From NCBI RefSeq assembly GCF_007859765.1, contig NZ_SIHJ01000002.1, forward strand, positions 496,001 to 560,000: a stretch of DNA of 64,000 nucleotides. Direction: 5' to 3'. Positions 55,608 through 64,000 of this stretch are shown piece by piece. Source of the DNA: Posidoniimonas corsicana (GTDB taxonomy: Bacteria; Planctomycetota; Planctomycetia; Pirellulales; Lacipirellulaceae). Below the pieces are notes generated by a model. It was not told the origin of the DNA. It did not search any database and saw only the letters and a list, made by a program, of their open reading frames with translations. Each line of letters begins with the position of its first letter. Positions within the stretch are counted from its first letter, which is position 1. A program made the translations under genes and the position numbers.

Positions 55608-55955
55608 TTATCGATTGCCGCCTGGACGATCGGTGAGTGTCGGGTTTCTTTTCATTCTCACAAGCTTCCGCCGCGCCTCGGTCTTGATGGTGGCCGAAAC
55701 GCCAGACAGGAGCAGCAACTGTTCGAGATCGACCGCCGCGGCCGGTTTGTCGCCGCTTGCGCTAAGAGCGAGCGCGCGATTGTAAAGCGCCATCGCCTGC
55801 AATCCTGCTTCGATGTCCGGCGTGGCAAGAACCGTCGTGTAGGCGTCGATTGCCTTCGCGTACTGACGCACGTTCGCCAACACCATGCCGCGACGAAAAG
55901 CCAGCACCCCGCGCTTGCGCACGGTGAAGAGCTCCTTAAACCAGTTCCCGCTCAT
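55608..55955 (-). CDS. TPR-like helical protein
   Basis: A 115-residue protein made of helix pairs: RGVLAFRRGMVLANVRQYAK, then AIDAYTTVLATPDIEAGLQA, then MALYNRALALSASGDKPAAA. The spacing (A-x-Y-N-R-A-L-A-L) is that of tetratricopeptide repeats, about two and a half. TPR proteins act as scaffolds. First gene of the 55.9-47.5 kb cluster, 20 bp before csrA. Confidence 0.7.
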   Translation of the reverse strand: MSGNWFKELFTVRKRGVLAFRRGMVLANVRQYAKAIDAYTTVLATPDIEAGLQAMALYNRALALSASGDKPAAAVDLEQLLLLSGVSATIKTEARRKLVRMKRNPTLTDRPGGNR

Positions 55956-56250
55956 TCGTACCGACCCCGTCGATCGCTCAAGCCGCAGGCTCCGTCACAA
56001 GCCGTGCGCTAGGAAAAACAGACAGCAGGCCCTGCAGTCGACGGACCGACATGCCGGGAGCGCAAGCAACCCGAAAGCTACAGCGACCCGATGTCGCTCC
56101 GACAACGATCGGCTCGGCCGTCTTGAAAACGAACTCGGAGCTGAGCCGAGCGAGCAAGTTAAGAGCCGACTCCAGTCCTTCAACCGTGACAAGATACGAA
56201 TGTGCCCCGTCGCGGCTTCGTCTGTCAGCGGATGGCTCGGCGTTCGTTTG
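55956..56250. other. intergenic region upstream of the csrA cluster
   Basis: About 295 bp; should hold the promoter of the TPR-csrA cluster. No clear element is recognised. Confidence 0.35.
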
Positions 56251-56781
56251 CTATTCCTTAATCGTCTGCCGATTCTTCGATGAACGAGGCTGCGGCGCCG
56301 CTTCCATCTGCTTGCACAGCTCCGATACCGAAGCAAACGGCATCCCCTCAGCAAGCTCGTACCGCTCAGCACGGACAAACCAGAAAGCCAACCCGCCCGT
56401 GTTGTGGGCCGGCTCGCCCTTTGTGCGCTGCGCGCGAACTCCTAGCGACCCTTTCCTGCCCGCCTTCTTCCAGCCACGCCGCTCCATAACGATCCGTATG
56501 ACGACTCCAATCGCCTGCCGCAGGCGTTGCGTTCGACAGGCATGGACACCCGAGAGGACCGCTTCGACTTTGGGGTGCGACTCCAGTTCTCGTACGACGC
56601 CCGCGAGGGGCGCGCGGTCGTGGTGGATCTCGGCGTCTTCCATCCGCCACTGCCATTCCGCGTCGCAGAAGCACTCCAGCACGGTATCAAAGCGCTGTTC
56701 GGGATCGTCGACGACATCCAAGAACGCTTTCCCCTGGCGATCATCCACGAAGTCCCGGCTTGTGATCTTCGCTTTCGGCAT
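56251..56781 (-). CDS. conserved protein, intact paralogue of 58021
   Basis: A 176-residue product starting MPKAKITSRDFVDDRQGKAF, then DVVDDPEQRFDTVLECFCDA, then WQWRMEDAEIHHDR. Further on: GVVRELESHPKVEAVL, then a basic region (RIVMERRGWKKAGRKGS) and a C-terminal FWFVRAERYELAEG. No family is recognised. Its first 75 residues match the frame at 58021-58230, so the two are paralogues. The start was chosen because this paralogy begins at MPKAK. Confidence 0.6.
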   Translation of the reverse strand: MPKAKITSRDFVDDRQGKAFLDVVDDPEQRFDTVLECFCDAEWQWRMEDAEIHHDRAPLAGVVRELESHPKVEAVLSGVHACRTQRLRQAIGVVIRIVMERRGWKKAGRKGSLGVRAQRTKGEPAHNTGGLAFWFVRAERYELAEGMPFASVSELCKQMEAAPQPRSSKNRQTIKE

Positions 56782-58020
56782 CCAGTTGGCTTCGCGGACG
56801 GTGGGCGACACCCTGGACGTACAAATATTGTATCTGCAAAAACCGTTGGCGGCTAGCCCTCCTTTCTGCTCAAGGGAGAGGTACGCCGCGTCCCCGCAGC
56901 CGTGGCACCGAGTGCTTGCCCGGCTGACTCAGTCGGCTATTCGGACGACGGATGCGTCTGTTGCAGTACCGATCCGCTTCACCGCCATGAAGTGATGAAT
57001 CGTTCTTGGACGAAGGCGTCAGCTACTTTTGTCGGCTGGGCTCTTGCGCGCACTCCTTGCTTCGAGCACGAGGTTGCATCGACTTCGCTGAGATCGCGTC
57101 TCAGAGAACTCGCGTCGGTTGTCACTACCTCGTGCAGATTCAGGACGGCCCCCCGAACCTGCTCCGGATTCATCGTCCTGTGCACGTTAGGGCTAGATTC
57201 TCGCGGCGGCGTTGGGGAGCGCCAGGCGGGAGGCGTTGGCTGCGCAGGACTTTCACGCCCACGCACGCTGCATAATTCTGTCAGCAAGGTGGAACAATCT
57301 TGCTATTTCCTTGAGACTTCCTGCCAATAAGGAATCCGCCAACCATCTAGAACTTCCTGGCGACATGATTCACGCACTATTTCGTGGCGACCCCGAACTG
57401 GTAACAGCGCGGCTACCTTTGGAGAATCGCAACTCGCAATCTCGCGATACTTCGAAGGTGACCTTCGCACTTGCTGCGTGTAAGTTACATGATGAGCACG
57501 CGTCGGCTTCGTCGTCAGAAGCAACTTCCACGGGCCGGGCGCCATGCCTACACGCGACAGCGGCTAGGCATGTTTGACGGAGATGCAACAACAAGGATGC
57601 TCACCCGTTACCGCGTGTGAGCATGGCGTCCGACCGTGCCTTGCAATACGCAGGTACTTCACGCCGGTGCACTATTGGGGCGGGCTCTAACTCGCACAGG
57701 TGATACACACCGACAGCAGTTATGCCGAAGGCTTAAGTGCTGACGATAGCTCAACCTCGTCCTCAAGTTTGCTCGATTACCTTCGCCTTGAGACGTGACA
57801 AAAGGGTAGTTCCGCTTCGATCGCTCGCGGTGCGCCGAAGACCGCGATCCATGTGTCAGGGTTTCGGGCGGTGGCCGCATGGCCTGACGACCAATCGGGA
57901 TGTGCTGCCGGCCGATCGCGTTGGACCGGCTTTGCTGTGGATTGCCCTAACTATGCCGGCTATCGGAGACACGATATCTGTATCTGCTTTGGCTCGTCGG
58001 GGCGCATTCGTGGCTCTGGG
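56782..58020. other. 1.2-kb region without recognised genes
   Basis: Several open frames up to about 140 codons exist on both strands but none has a ribosome site, sensible composition or motif. The stretch is somewhat AT-richer than the chromosome in parts and may be decayed DNA. Confidence 0.4.
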
Positions 58021-58230
58021 ATGCGAAAAGTTGTGCTTTCTCGGAAAGACTTCGCCGAGGATCGGCAAGGCAGGACTTTCTCGGATGTTCTGAACGACCC
58101 GGCTCAGCCGCCCGATTAGATCCTGGCGTTCTTCAGCGATGGCGACCGGCAGCGACGGATGGAGGAATCGGCGAGCATCGACGAGTTAATGGCCACAATG
58201 GAGTCGGTTCGAGATCTCGACGCGCCATAG
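58021..58230 (+). pseudogene. TAG-interrupted paralogue of the 56251 gene
   Basis: ATG at 58021 begins MRKVVLSRKDFAEDRQGRTF, then SDVLNDPAQPPD, a TAG at 58117-58119, then in the same frame ILAFFSDGDRQRRMEESA and a stop at 58228-58230. The whole line follows the gene at 56251 (SRKDF/SRDF, DRQG, DxVxDP, RME). The TAG is a nonsense mutation, or much less likely a recoded codon. Confidence 0.7.
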
Positions 58231-58326
58231 TCTGGGCTTGTGCGCGAGTACTACGACGCTCGCCACTCGGTCTCTGTACTCTCAAGCAGGCCGGAGTCCA
58301 AACCTGCTGCTTGCGTGCTTCTTCCC

Positions 58327-59124
58327 TCAGGTGGGGGGGCCCGGCAATCGCTGGACATCGACCGACATTCGCTTTAGTTCAAGCGGTTCCCCGAACTGGG
58401 TGTAGATCGCAACGTCCGCCGCATCGCGCCCATAGGCTATCGCGACGCGGCAACCCTCCAAGTCATGCTGCGTAGGATCGAACGTGAACCAACGGCCTCC
58501 GACATAAGCCTCGAACCAGGCGTGCAAGTCCATCGGCCGAAGCGTTTCCAAGTAGCCCACGACCATTCTGGCAGGTATGGACAAAGCGCGGCACAACGCT
58601 ATACCGAGGTGCGCCATATCGCGACACACAGCCTGGGTTCGTGTGTTTGCCTCTGCAGCGCTGATGATCTCTTGGCCCGATCCCGGCGCGTACTGAAGAC
58701 TCTGCTGGATGTATTCCACGATGGCTATGCATTGCCCGTAGCCGGGCGCGCAGTTGGCTGTGATCAAAGACGCCATCTCGGTGAATGTGTCTGACTCGCA
58801 ATACCGGCTCGGGTAGAGGAAAGGCAACGCGTCGATCGGAAGGTGGTTCACTGGAACAAACCGCGCGTAGGGTTCCGCATCGGCGAAGTCTGCGGCATTG
58901 ATGTCCGCGGAGGTGCGGATTGTGAACGGCCCAGTTGGAGACACGAGTTTCTGGCACAGGTTCCCGAACGTGTCTGTAAACTCAACGGCCGGCACGCTCG
59001 GCGTCAGGACATACTGCTCGCGAGCAATCCATTGCTGCCCGCCGCTCCGCGGCCTCAACATGAGCAGAAATGGCGTTGCAACGGGCGCGTCAAACTCTAG
59101 CGAACAGGAAGTCTGCAGCCACAT
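58327..59124 (-). CDS. transglutaminase-like protein, copy 1
   Basis: A 265-residue protein. The N-terminal half is a beta-sandwich ([20 protein letters not shown]). The transglutaminase core has the catalytic Cys in [17 protein letters not shown], the His in [16 protein letters not shown] and the Asp in [12 protein letters not shown]. These proteins are papain-fold proteases or amidases, cytoplasmic in this form. An ATG 12 codons upstream is possible. A second copy, about 85% alike by eye over the visible part, starts the right edge of the window. Confidence 0.9.
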   Translation of the reverse strand: MWLQTSCSLEFDAPVATPFLLMLRPRSGGQQWIAREQYVLTPSVPAVEFTDTFGNLCQKLVSPTGPFTIRTSADINAADFADAEPYARFVPVNHLPIDALPFLYPSRYCESDTFTEMASLITANCAPGYGQCIAIVEYIQQSLQYAPGSGQEIISAAEANTRTQAVCRDMAHLGIALCRALSIPARMVVGYLETLRPMDLHAWFEAYVGGRWFTFDPTQHDLEGCRVAIAYGRDAADVAIYTQFGEPLELKRMSVDVQRLPGPPT

Positions 59125-59664
59125 CGTATCCCCTTGCGAAGGAGTCCAGGAAACCCTCATTGTACCAGGAAGAGTTCCTTAGTTCCTCGCCATAGCCGTG
59201 CCGAGAACGACAGGGAATGAACCAATCGACTTTTTCCCACCATTGTTATGAGGAAAAGCGTGTTGGCGGACTGAATGAGGGTGCATCGTCCGTGGCGCCA
59301 AAGAGCGGCAGCGAACTCGCTGAGGTTGTCACAACTGCCGTCTGAACCGGGCTCTCTGATGGCGCCGATGTTCGGCACACCTCAGCGCATTTGCCGCGGG
59401 CGTAACTCCGGGCGGTTGGCCCAACCTCATCATCTCGTCGTGTGCTCTATGCCGTATGGGGTGGCTCCCTGCTGCAAGCATGTCCAGAACATCGATGATT
59501 GCGAGTTCTAGCAGGCATTAGTGGGGCCGTTGCTCCTGGCAGGGGGCTCGGTTGGAGCGCGCACACCAAGGCGACGACAGTTCTGCTATACTGTTGTGCC
59601 CGACCGCTGTCCGCCCATCCTGCGACACCTTCGGCGTGCCCTAGAGACACAAACGGAGGAAAAG
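59125..59664. other. 540-bp intergenic region with repeat copy d
   Basis: Between the transglutaminase and KaiC genes, which are divergent. It holds the long repeat at 59281-59431. Promoters for both genes should be here; none is clear by eye. Confidence 0.4.
59281..59431 (+). repeat. dispersed repeat, copy d, long form
   Basis: The first 103 bp (59281-59383) match 63431-63533 without gaps. The part after 59370 (GGCACACCTCAGCGCATTTG through TTGGCCCAACCTCA) matches copies a and b. It joins two repeat units in one locus. Confidence 0.6.
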
Positions 59665-61179
59665 GTGACGGACAATGAAACAGAAGAGCGGGCTCGGGTA
59701 AGTACCGGGATTGGGGCGCTCGACGACGTGCTGCACGGTGGCTTGACCGCCGACAGGCTCTACCTGATCGAGGGAAGCCCCGGTTCCGGGAAGACCACGC
59801 TAGGGATGCAATTCCTGCTGGCGGGCCGCGACGCCGGCGAGAAAGGGATCTACGTCACGCGTTCAGAGTCGGCGGTAGAGCTGCGTGACATCGCCCGCTC
59901 GCACGGTTGGTGTCTCGATGGGATCGAGATCCACGAACTTGTCAGGCCGGACGAGGACGTTGACCGGGTTCAGTACACCATGTTCGAACCCGCCGAGGTC
60001 GAACTGGGCGCGACCGTAGGCGACGTCCACAAGCAGATCGATTCAATTAAGCCCGACCGCATCGTCTTCGATTCGCTGTCGGAGATGCGTCTACTCTCGC
60101 AGGGAGCGCTCCGGTACCGGCGCGAAATCCTGGCATTAAAACAGTTTCTGGCGGGGCGCCACTGCACGTCGCTGTTGCTGGACGACAAGTCCGATGGCGA
60201 CGATCAGGAGCTACAAAGCCTCGCCCACGGAGTCATCCGGCTCGAGCAACGGTTGACCGACTACGGAGGCGAACGCCGTTTTCTCCGCGTGACGAAGTTT
60301 CGAGGGTCGGACTTTATCGGGGGCGCCCACGACCTCCAACTAGTTCGTGGCGGGATACGGGTCTACCCGCGCGGGATAGACGGCCCCGCTGCCGAGTTCG
60401 ACGGCCAATCAGTGAGCAGCGGCCTGCCGGCGCTGGACTCGCTACTGGGAGGCGGACTTGCCAAGGGCTCCAGCACCCTGCTCCTAGGGCCGGCGGGCAT
60501 CGGCAAATCAACCACAGGGGTCCAATTCGCCGTTGAGGCGGCGAAGCGTGGGGAGCGCGCTGTGCTGTTTGAGTTCGAAGAAAGCTCCCACGCGCTGTTC
60601 TTGAGATCAAAGGGGTTGGGCCTACCGCTGCGGCGGTACGTTGACGAAGGCTTGATCGAGGTCCGCCACCTCAAAGCGGGTGAGATCACCCCGAATGAGT
60701 TTTCGATGATCGTCCGCGCAGCGGTGGAGCCCTACGAGAGGAGCCGGCCGACCTCCGTGGTGTTGATCGATAGCCTTAACGGCTACCTCAACTCGATGCC
60801 CCACGAGAAACACCTGATGATCCAACTGAACGACATGCTGAACTACCTCGCCAAGCGGGGCGTCGCGACGTTCCTGGTCGTCGCGCAGCACGGCATGCTG
60901 GGACGCGGCATGGCCACGCCTGTCGACACCAGCTACCTGGCCGACGCGGTGATCCTCTTTCGCTACTTCGAGGCCGATGGCGAGATCCACCGTGCGATCT
61001 CGGTCGTAAAGAACCGAACCGCCAATCACGAGCGCACGATCCGCGAATTCAGCATGGGCGAGCAGGGCTTCGTCATCGGCCAACCCCTGACCAACTTTCG
61101 CGGGGTGCTTTCGGGAACGCCGGAGTTCGTCGGATCTCAGGACGCGCTCATGCCGGACCGGGAGAAGCGTTCAGAATGA
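59665..61179 (+). CDS. double-domain KaiC-like ATPase
   Basis: A 504-residue RecA-type protein with two KaiC domains. Walker A motifs are GSPGSGKTT (37-45) and GPAGIGKST (275-283). Walker B-like blocks are RIVFDSLSEM and SVVLIDSLNGYL. In KaiC the catalytic Glu pair reads FEES; domain 2 keeps FEFEESS but domain 1 has TRSESA, with one Glu missing. KaiC phospho-sites are not visible. The GTG start follows GGAGGA by 4 bp. Its end overlaps the histidine kinase start as ATGA, so the two act together. It is a signal-transduction ATPase, not shown to be a clock. Confidence 0.9.
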   Translation: MTDNETEERARVSTGIGALDDVLHGGLTADRLYLIEGSPGSGKTTLGMQFLLAGRDAGEKGIYVTRSESAVELRDIARSHGWCLDGIEIHELVRPDEDVDRVQYTMFEPAEVELGATVGDVHKQIDSIKPDRIVFDSLSEMRLLSQGALRYRREILALKQFLAGRHCTSLLLDDKSDGDDQELQSLAHGVIRLEQRLTDYGGERRFLRVTKFRGSDFIGGAHDLQLVRGGIRVYPRGIDGPAAEFDGQSVSSGLPALDSLLGGGLAKGSSTLLLGPAGIGKSTTGVQFAVEAAKRGERAVLFEFEESSHALFLRSKGLGLPLRRYVDEGLIEVRHLKAGEITPNEFSMIVRAAVEPYERSRPTSVVLIDSLNGYLNSMPHEKHLMIQLNDMLNYLAKRGVATFLVVAQHGMLGRGMATPVDTSYLADAVILFRYFEADGEIHRAISVVKNRTANHERTIREFSMGEQGFVIGQPLTNFRGVLSGTPEFVGSQDALMPDREKRSE

Positions 61180-63179
61180 CAACGCGACTACGAGCCGAAA
61201 ACCCTATCGAAACGGTCGCAGTCCTCGCGCCCACGCCCTCGGACTCGCGGATCTGCGATGAAATCCTGCAGAGTGCTGAGATCGAAGTGGCCTTCTGCCG
61301 AGACATTGGCGAACTGTGCCGAGCGATTGATGCGGGAGTTGGAGTCGGCGTGGCGCCTGAGGCATGGCTGAACGCGGCCGGCTTCAAGCAGCTTCAGCGC
61401 ACGCTGGCGAATCAGCCGGATTGGTCGGAGTTCCCACTCCTGGTGCTACTGGGCAAGGCCGCGTTGTCATCACAGCGGGTTGAGCAGCTGCTGTCGCTGG
61501 GAAATGTGACGCTGGTCCCTTGCCCGATCCGGATCGCGGTCTTCGTGAGCACGGTGCGGGCGCGGCTGCGTGACCGCCAGCGCCAGTGCGCCGTGAGGGA
61601 CTTGATCGATGAACGTCGCCGAGCCGCCGAGGGGGCCGCAATCGATTCCCGACGCCTGCAAATGGCGTTGCAGGCGGGACAGATGGGCGTTTGGGAGTGG
61701 AGCGAGCGAGAACTCTATTGGTCGCCGCGATTCTTCGAGCTGTTTGGCTTCGATAGCGAGTTGGCGCCAGACCCCGAACGGTGTTTCGAACGCGTGCACG
61801 ACGACGACCGCGACGAGCTCGTCGATCGTTGGGAGCGATCCTTGGCCGACGGAGTCGACCTAGAGATGGAGTTTCGCATCCTCCACCCGCGGCTCGGCCA
61901 GCGCTGGTTGTCGGCGATCGGGGAACCGGTCCGCGGGAAGTCCGGGCGAACGATCCGCCACTCGGGCGTGATCTGGGACGTGACCCCACGCCACGACGCG
62001 GAGGCTTCCTTGAGAGAGGCCCGTGAGCAAGCCGAACTCGCGAATCGGTCCAAAAGTGAGTTCCTCGCCAACATGAGTCACGAGATCCGTACGCCGATGA
62101 CGGCGATCCTTGGGTATGTGGACCTGATTGGCGAGAGTGCGACGAATGCCGAAGCCCAGCAGCACGTCGCGACCGTCCGCCGAAACGGACTGTACCTCCT
62201 GGAGATCATCAACGACATCCTGGACCTGTCGAAGATCGAAGCCGACAAGATCGAGCTGTTCGCCGAGCCGTTCTCTCCTATCAGCGTCGTTGAGGACGTG
62301 CGGAGCGTTATGGGCGTTCGCGCTGCCGAAAGCGGCATCAAGTTTGAGCTAGACTGCAGCGACGTACCGGAAGTGATTGTGTCCGACCTTAAGCGATTGA
62401 AGCAAATCCTAATCAACCTCATTGGTAACGCGATTAAGTTCACCGACCGCGGCGTAGTGACGCTCTCCGTACGGTACGACAAATCAACCAATCGTATTGA
62501 GTTCCAGGTCGCCGATACGGGGATTGGCATGACCAAGCGGCAGATCCATCAGCTGTTCAAGCCGTTCACGCAGGTCGACTCGTCGGTCTCACGACGGTTC
62601 GAGGGCACGGGCCTAGGTCTGGCGATTTCGCAGCGTTTGGCCGGATTGATGGGGGGCGATATCGCCGTGCGTAGCGAACCGGGGGTGGGCAGTTGCTTCA
62701 CCGCCACGATCGACTGCGGCGACATCGCTGGGGCTCGTCTCATCCCGTTGGACCGGTCGAGCGAGTACGAGCCGCAACCGCTCGCGTCTGAAGGGGCGCC
62801 ACTCGCCTGCAGCGTGTTGATCGTCGACGATCGTCGAGAGATTCGGTTTCTCGCCACCCGGCTCTTGGGAAAAGCCGGCGCCAAGATCACCGAAGCCGAA
62901 GACGGGCAGCAAGCCGTCGAGATGGTTCAAGAAATGCTGCGGAACGACCGCATCGTCGATATCATCCTGCTTGACATGCAGATGCCAAGGCTGGACGGCT
63001 ATCGAACCGCGGATCAACTACGGCGTCTCGGTTACAACGGACCGATCGTTGCGCTCACTGCAGACGCCATGCAAGGCGACATGAGCCGCTGCATCAAAGC
63101 CGGGTGTGACGACTACTTGAGCAAGCCGATCGACAACGGCCTCTTACTTGAAAAAGTCCGGCGCCTCGTCGCGTCATAG
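61176..63179 (+). CDS. hybrid histidine kinase with N-terminal receiver-like and PAS domains
   Basis: A 667-residue kinase without membrane segment. Residues 10-130 look like a receiver fold lacking the phospho-Asp (TVAVLAPTPSDSRICDEI ... VLLGKAALSSQ). A PAS domain spans about 160-275 (GVWEWSERELYWSPRFFELF). HisKA has His302 in FLANMSHEIRTPMTAILGY. The ATPase has NLIGNAIKFTD, DTGIGM and GTGLGLAIS. A C-terminal receiver has Asp600 in ILLDMQMPRLDGY and Lys in YLSKPID. It is soluble and would receive input from the co-translated KaiC protein. No output protein is nearby. Confidence 0.93.
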   Translation: MTTRLRAENPIETVAVLAPTPSDSRICDEILQSAEIEVAFCRDIGELCRAIDAGVGVGVAPEAWLNAAGFKQLQRTLANQPDWSEFPLLVLLGKAALSSQRVEQLLSLGNVTLVPCPIRIAVFVSTVRARLRDRQRQCAVRDLIDERRRAAEGAAIDSRRLQMALQAGQMGVWEWSERELYWSPRFFELFGFDSELAPDPERCFERVHDDDRDELVDRWERSLADGVDLEMEFRILHPRLGQRWLSAIGEPVRGKSGRTIRHSGVIWDVTPRHDAEASLREAREQAELANRSKSEFLANMSHEIRTPMTAILGYVDLIGESATNAEAQQHVATVRRNGLYLLEIINDILDLSKIEADKIELFAEPFSPISVVEDVRSVMGVRAAESGIKFELDCSDVPEVIVSDLKRLKQILINLIGNAIKFTDRGVVTLSVRYDKSTNRIEFQVADTGIGMTKRQIHQLFKPFTQVDSSVSRRFEGTGLGLAISQRLAGLMGGDIAVRSEPGVGSCFTATIDCGDIAGARLIPLDRSSEYEPQPLASEGAPLACSVLIVDDRREIRFLATRLLGKAGAKITEAEDGQQAVEMVQEMLRNDRIVDIILLDMQMPRLDGYRTADQLRRLGYNGPIVALTADAMQGDMSRCIKAGCDDYLSKPIDNGLLLEKVRRLVAS

Positions 63180-63658
63180 CAGGCGACCCCGGACACACGC
63201 TGCGCCGAAGGCCGCGATTCAACTGCCTGTCTCGTTAATGAATCATAGCGAGGAGGGTGCACGGCTTATGAATCGATGGCATCGCGTACCGTGACATGCT
63301 GATTGTCCGGACCCCGGATGCGGGCGTCTGACGTGTCTGCTTGATTCGGCGCCTTCTGTGGTGCATGCACGGCTAGCAAGTGAGGTCGCTTGCCTTGCTG
63401 GGCCGGGTGCCTAGATGAGACTCTGTGAGGTTGCATCGTTCGCGGCGCCAAAAAACGGTAGCAAACTCGCTGAGGTCGTCACAACCGCCGTCTGAACCGG
63501 GACTTCTGAAGGCGCCGAGATTGTGTACACCTCTGCAGGAAGACTAGCCTCCACAATCCGCGTCGAGCGCTCAGGCGTGACTCTGGTTCGATTTCGGCTT
63601 GGACCAGCCCTTTCGGGGGCGAGAGCACTGGCGGACGCAGGACCCGTCATCGCTCCGC
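63180..63658. other. 480-bp intergenic region with repeat copy e
   Basis: Between the kinase and the second transglutaminase (convergent). It holds the repeat at 63431-63533. No gene or terminator is clear. Confidence 0.4.
63431..63533 (+). repeat. dispersed repeat, copy e
   Basis: Matches 59281-59383 along its whole length with scattered substitutions (TTGCATCGTTCGCGGCGCCA against GTGCATCGTCCGTGGCGCCA). The part that follows copy d (CAGCGCATTTG) is missing here. Confidence 0.65.
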
Positions 63659-64000
63659 TCATGTGGGCGACCCGGGTAGCCGCGCCACACGGACGGTCAT
63701 GCTAACCAGGTCCACCGGTTCGCCAAACTGTGTGTAAACAGCGACGTCCGCGGCGTCGCGGCCGTAAGCAATCGACACGCGTCCCCCATGCAACGCGTCC
63801 TGCGTCGGATCGAAGGTGTACCAGCGGCCGCCCACATACGCCTCGAACCACGCGTGCAGGTCCATTGGCTGAAGCGACTCGAGGTACCCGACGACCATCC
63901 GTGCGGGGATGCTTAACGCGCGGCAGAGGGCGATGCCCAGGTGGGCCATGTCGCCGCAGACCGCCTGCGTTCGGCCATTCACCTCGGCCGCGCTGATGAT
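63659..64000 (-). CDS. transglutaminase-like protein, copy 2 (partial)
   Basis: The frame runs off the right edge; the last 113 residues are visible. It begins [20 protein letters not shown] and keeps the catalytic Cys, His ([16 protein letters not shown]) and Asp ([12 protein letters not shown]). It matches copy 1 nearly residue for residue, differing at for example YLESLQ versus YLETLR. The two copies flank the KaiC-kinase pair and point the same way. Confidence 0.9.
   Translation of the reverse strand: MISAAEVNGRTQAVCGDMAHLGIALCRALSIPARMVVGYLESLQPMDLHAWFEAYVGGRWYTFDPTQDALHGGRVSIAYGRDAADVAVYTQFGEPVDLVSMTVRVARLPGSPT

Noticed and set aside
56902-57577. Several 80-140 codon frames between 56.9 and 57.6 kb
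   Set aside because: They overlap one another on both strands, lack ribosome sites and show no protein-like pattern.
59665-61179. A true circadian clock gene
   Set aside because: kaiA and kaiB are absent, the phospho-sites of KaiC are not visible and one catalytic Glu is missing in domain 1. Only a KaiC-like ATPase can be claimed.

Overview
The window comes from a GC-rich planctomycete, most likely Pirellulales or Lacipirellulaceae. The signs are secreted sulfatase and sialidase, the N-terminal NPYQSP motif, cysteine-rich DUF11 surface proteins, a PEP-CTERM/dockerin-type lyase, Tat-exported Gfo/Idh/MocA and amidase proteins, and long intergenic regions. No 16S gene or other species marker is present, so the assignment rests on gene style only.

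Layout. (1) 0-21.5 kb looks like core chromosome: a DUF998 membrane protein, sialidase, amidase, a YceI-thioredoxin-like fusion, a sulfatase, a clan GH-A hydrolase, a class I aminotransferase, an EamA exporter, a three-gene cysteine-rich envelope operon, a histidine phosphatase, pdxA and a HIT protein. (2) A tRNA-Ser(CGA) at 21.8 kb carries a tyrosine recombinase and an excisionase-like gene at its 3' side, the usual left edge of an integrated element. (3) 24-40.5 kb is an accessory carbohydrate region: a DUF1593 protein, a PL1-type lyase, and a xylan block (GH10, MarR, GH62-CE1 fusion, GH10, CE1, Gfo/Idh/MocA). It also holds mini-LuxR regulators and an IS5/IS427-type insertion sequence. (4) 40.8-44.4 kb is a decayed phage-like block with a metzincin protease and a tRNA-Met. 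(5) 45.9-47 kb holds a bestrophin-like channel gene with visibly lower GC.

(6) From 55.9 down to 47.5 kb the minus strand carries a tightly packed cluster: TPR protein, csrA, a frameshifted gene, a CsbD-like protein, PTS enzyme I, a zinc-ribbon protein, GH130, a GT4 fused to a helical C-terminal domain, a second GH130, and a 35-aa charged protein. I read it as a stress or carbon-storage module combining mannoside/glycan synthesis and phosphorolysis with post-transcriptional control. (7) 56-64 kb holds a gene and its TAG-interrupted paralogue, two transglutaminase-like paralogues, and between them a translationally coupled double-domain KaiC ATPase and hybrid histidine kinase.

The best candidates for something undescribed are the csrA-enzyme I-GH130/GT4 cluster next to the KaiC-kinase pair, the family of stand-alone LuxR-type HTH proteins sharing a conserved upstream leader, the OmcB-like cysteine-rich envelope operon, and a dispersed family of about 70-100 bp hairpin repeats across the accessory half. 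Functions are inferred from motifs read by eye. No database search was run.
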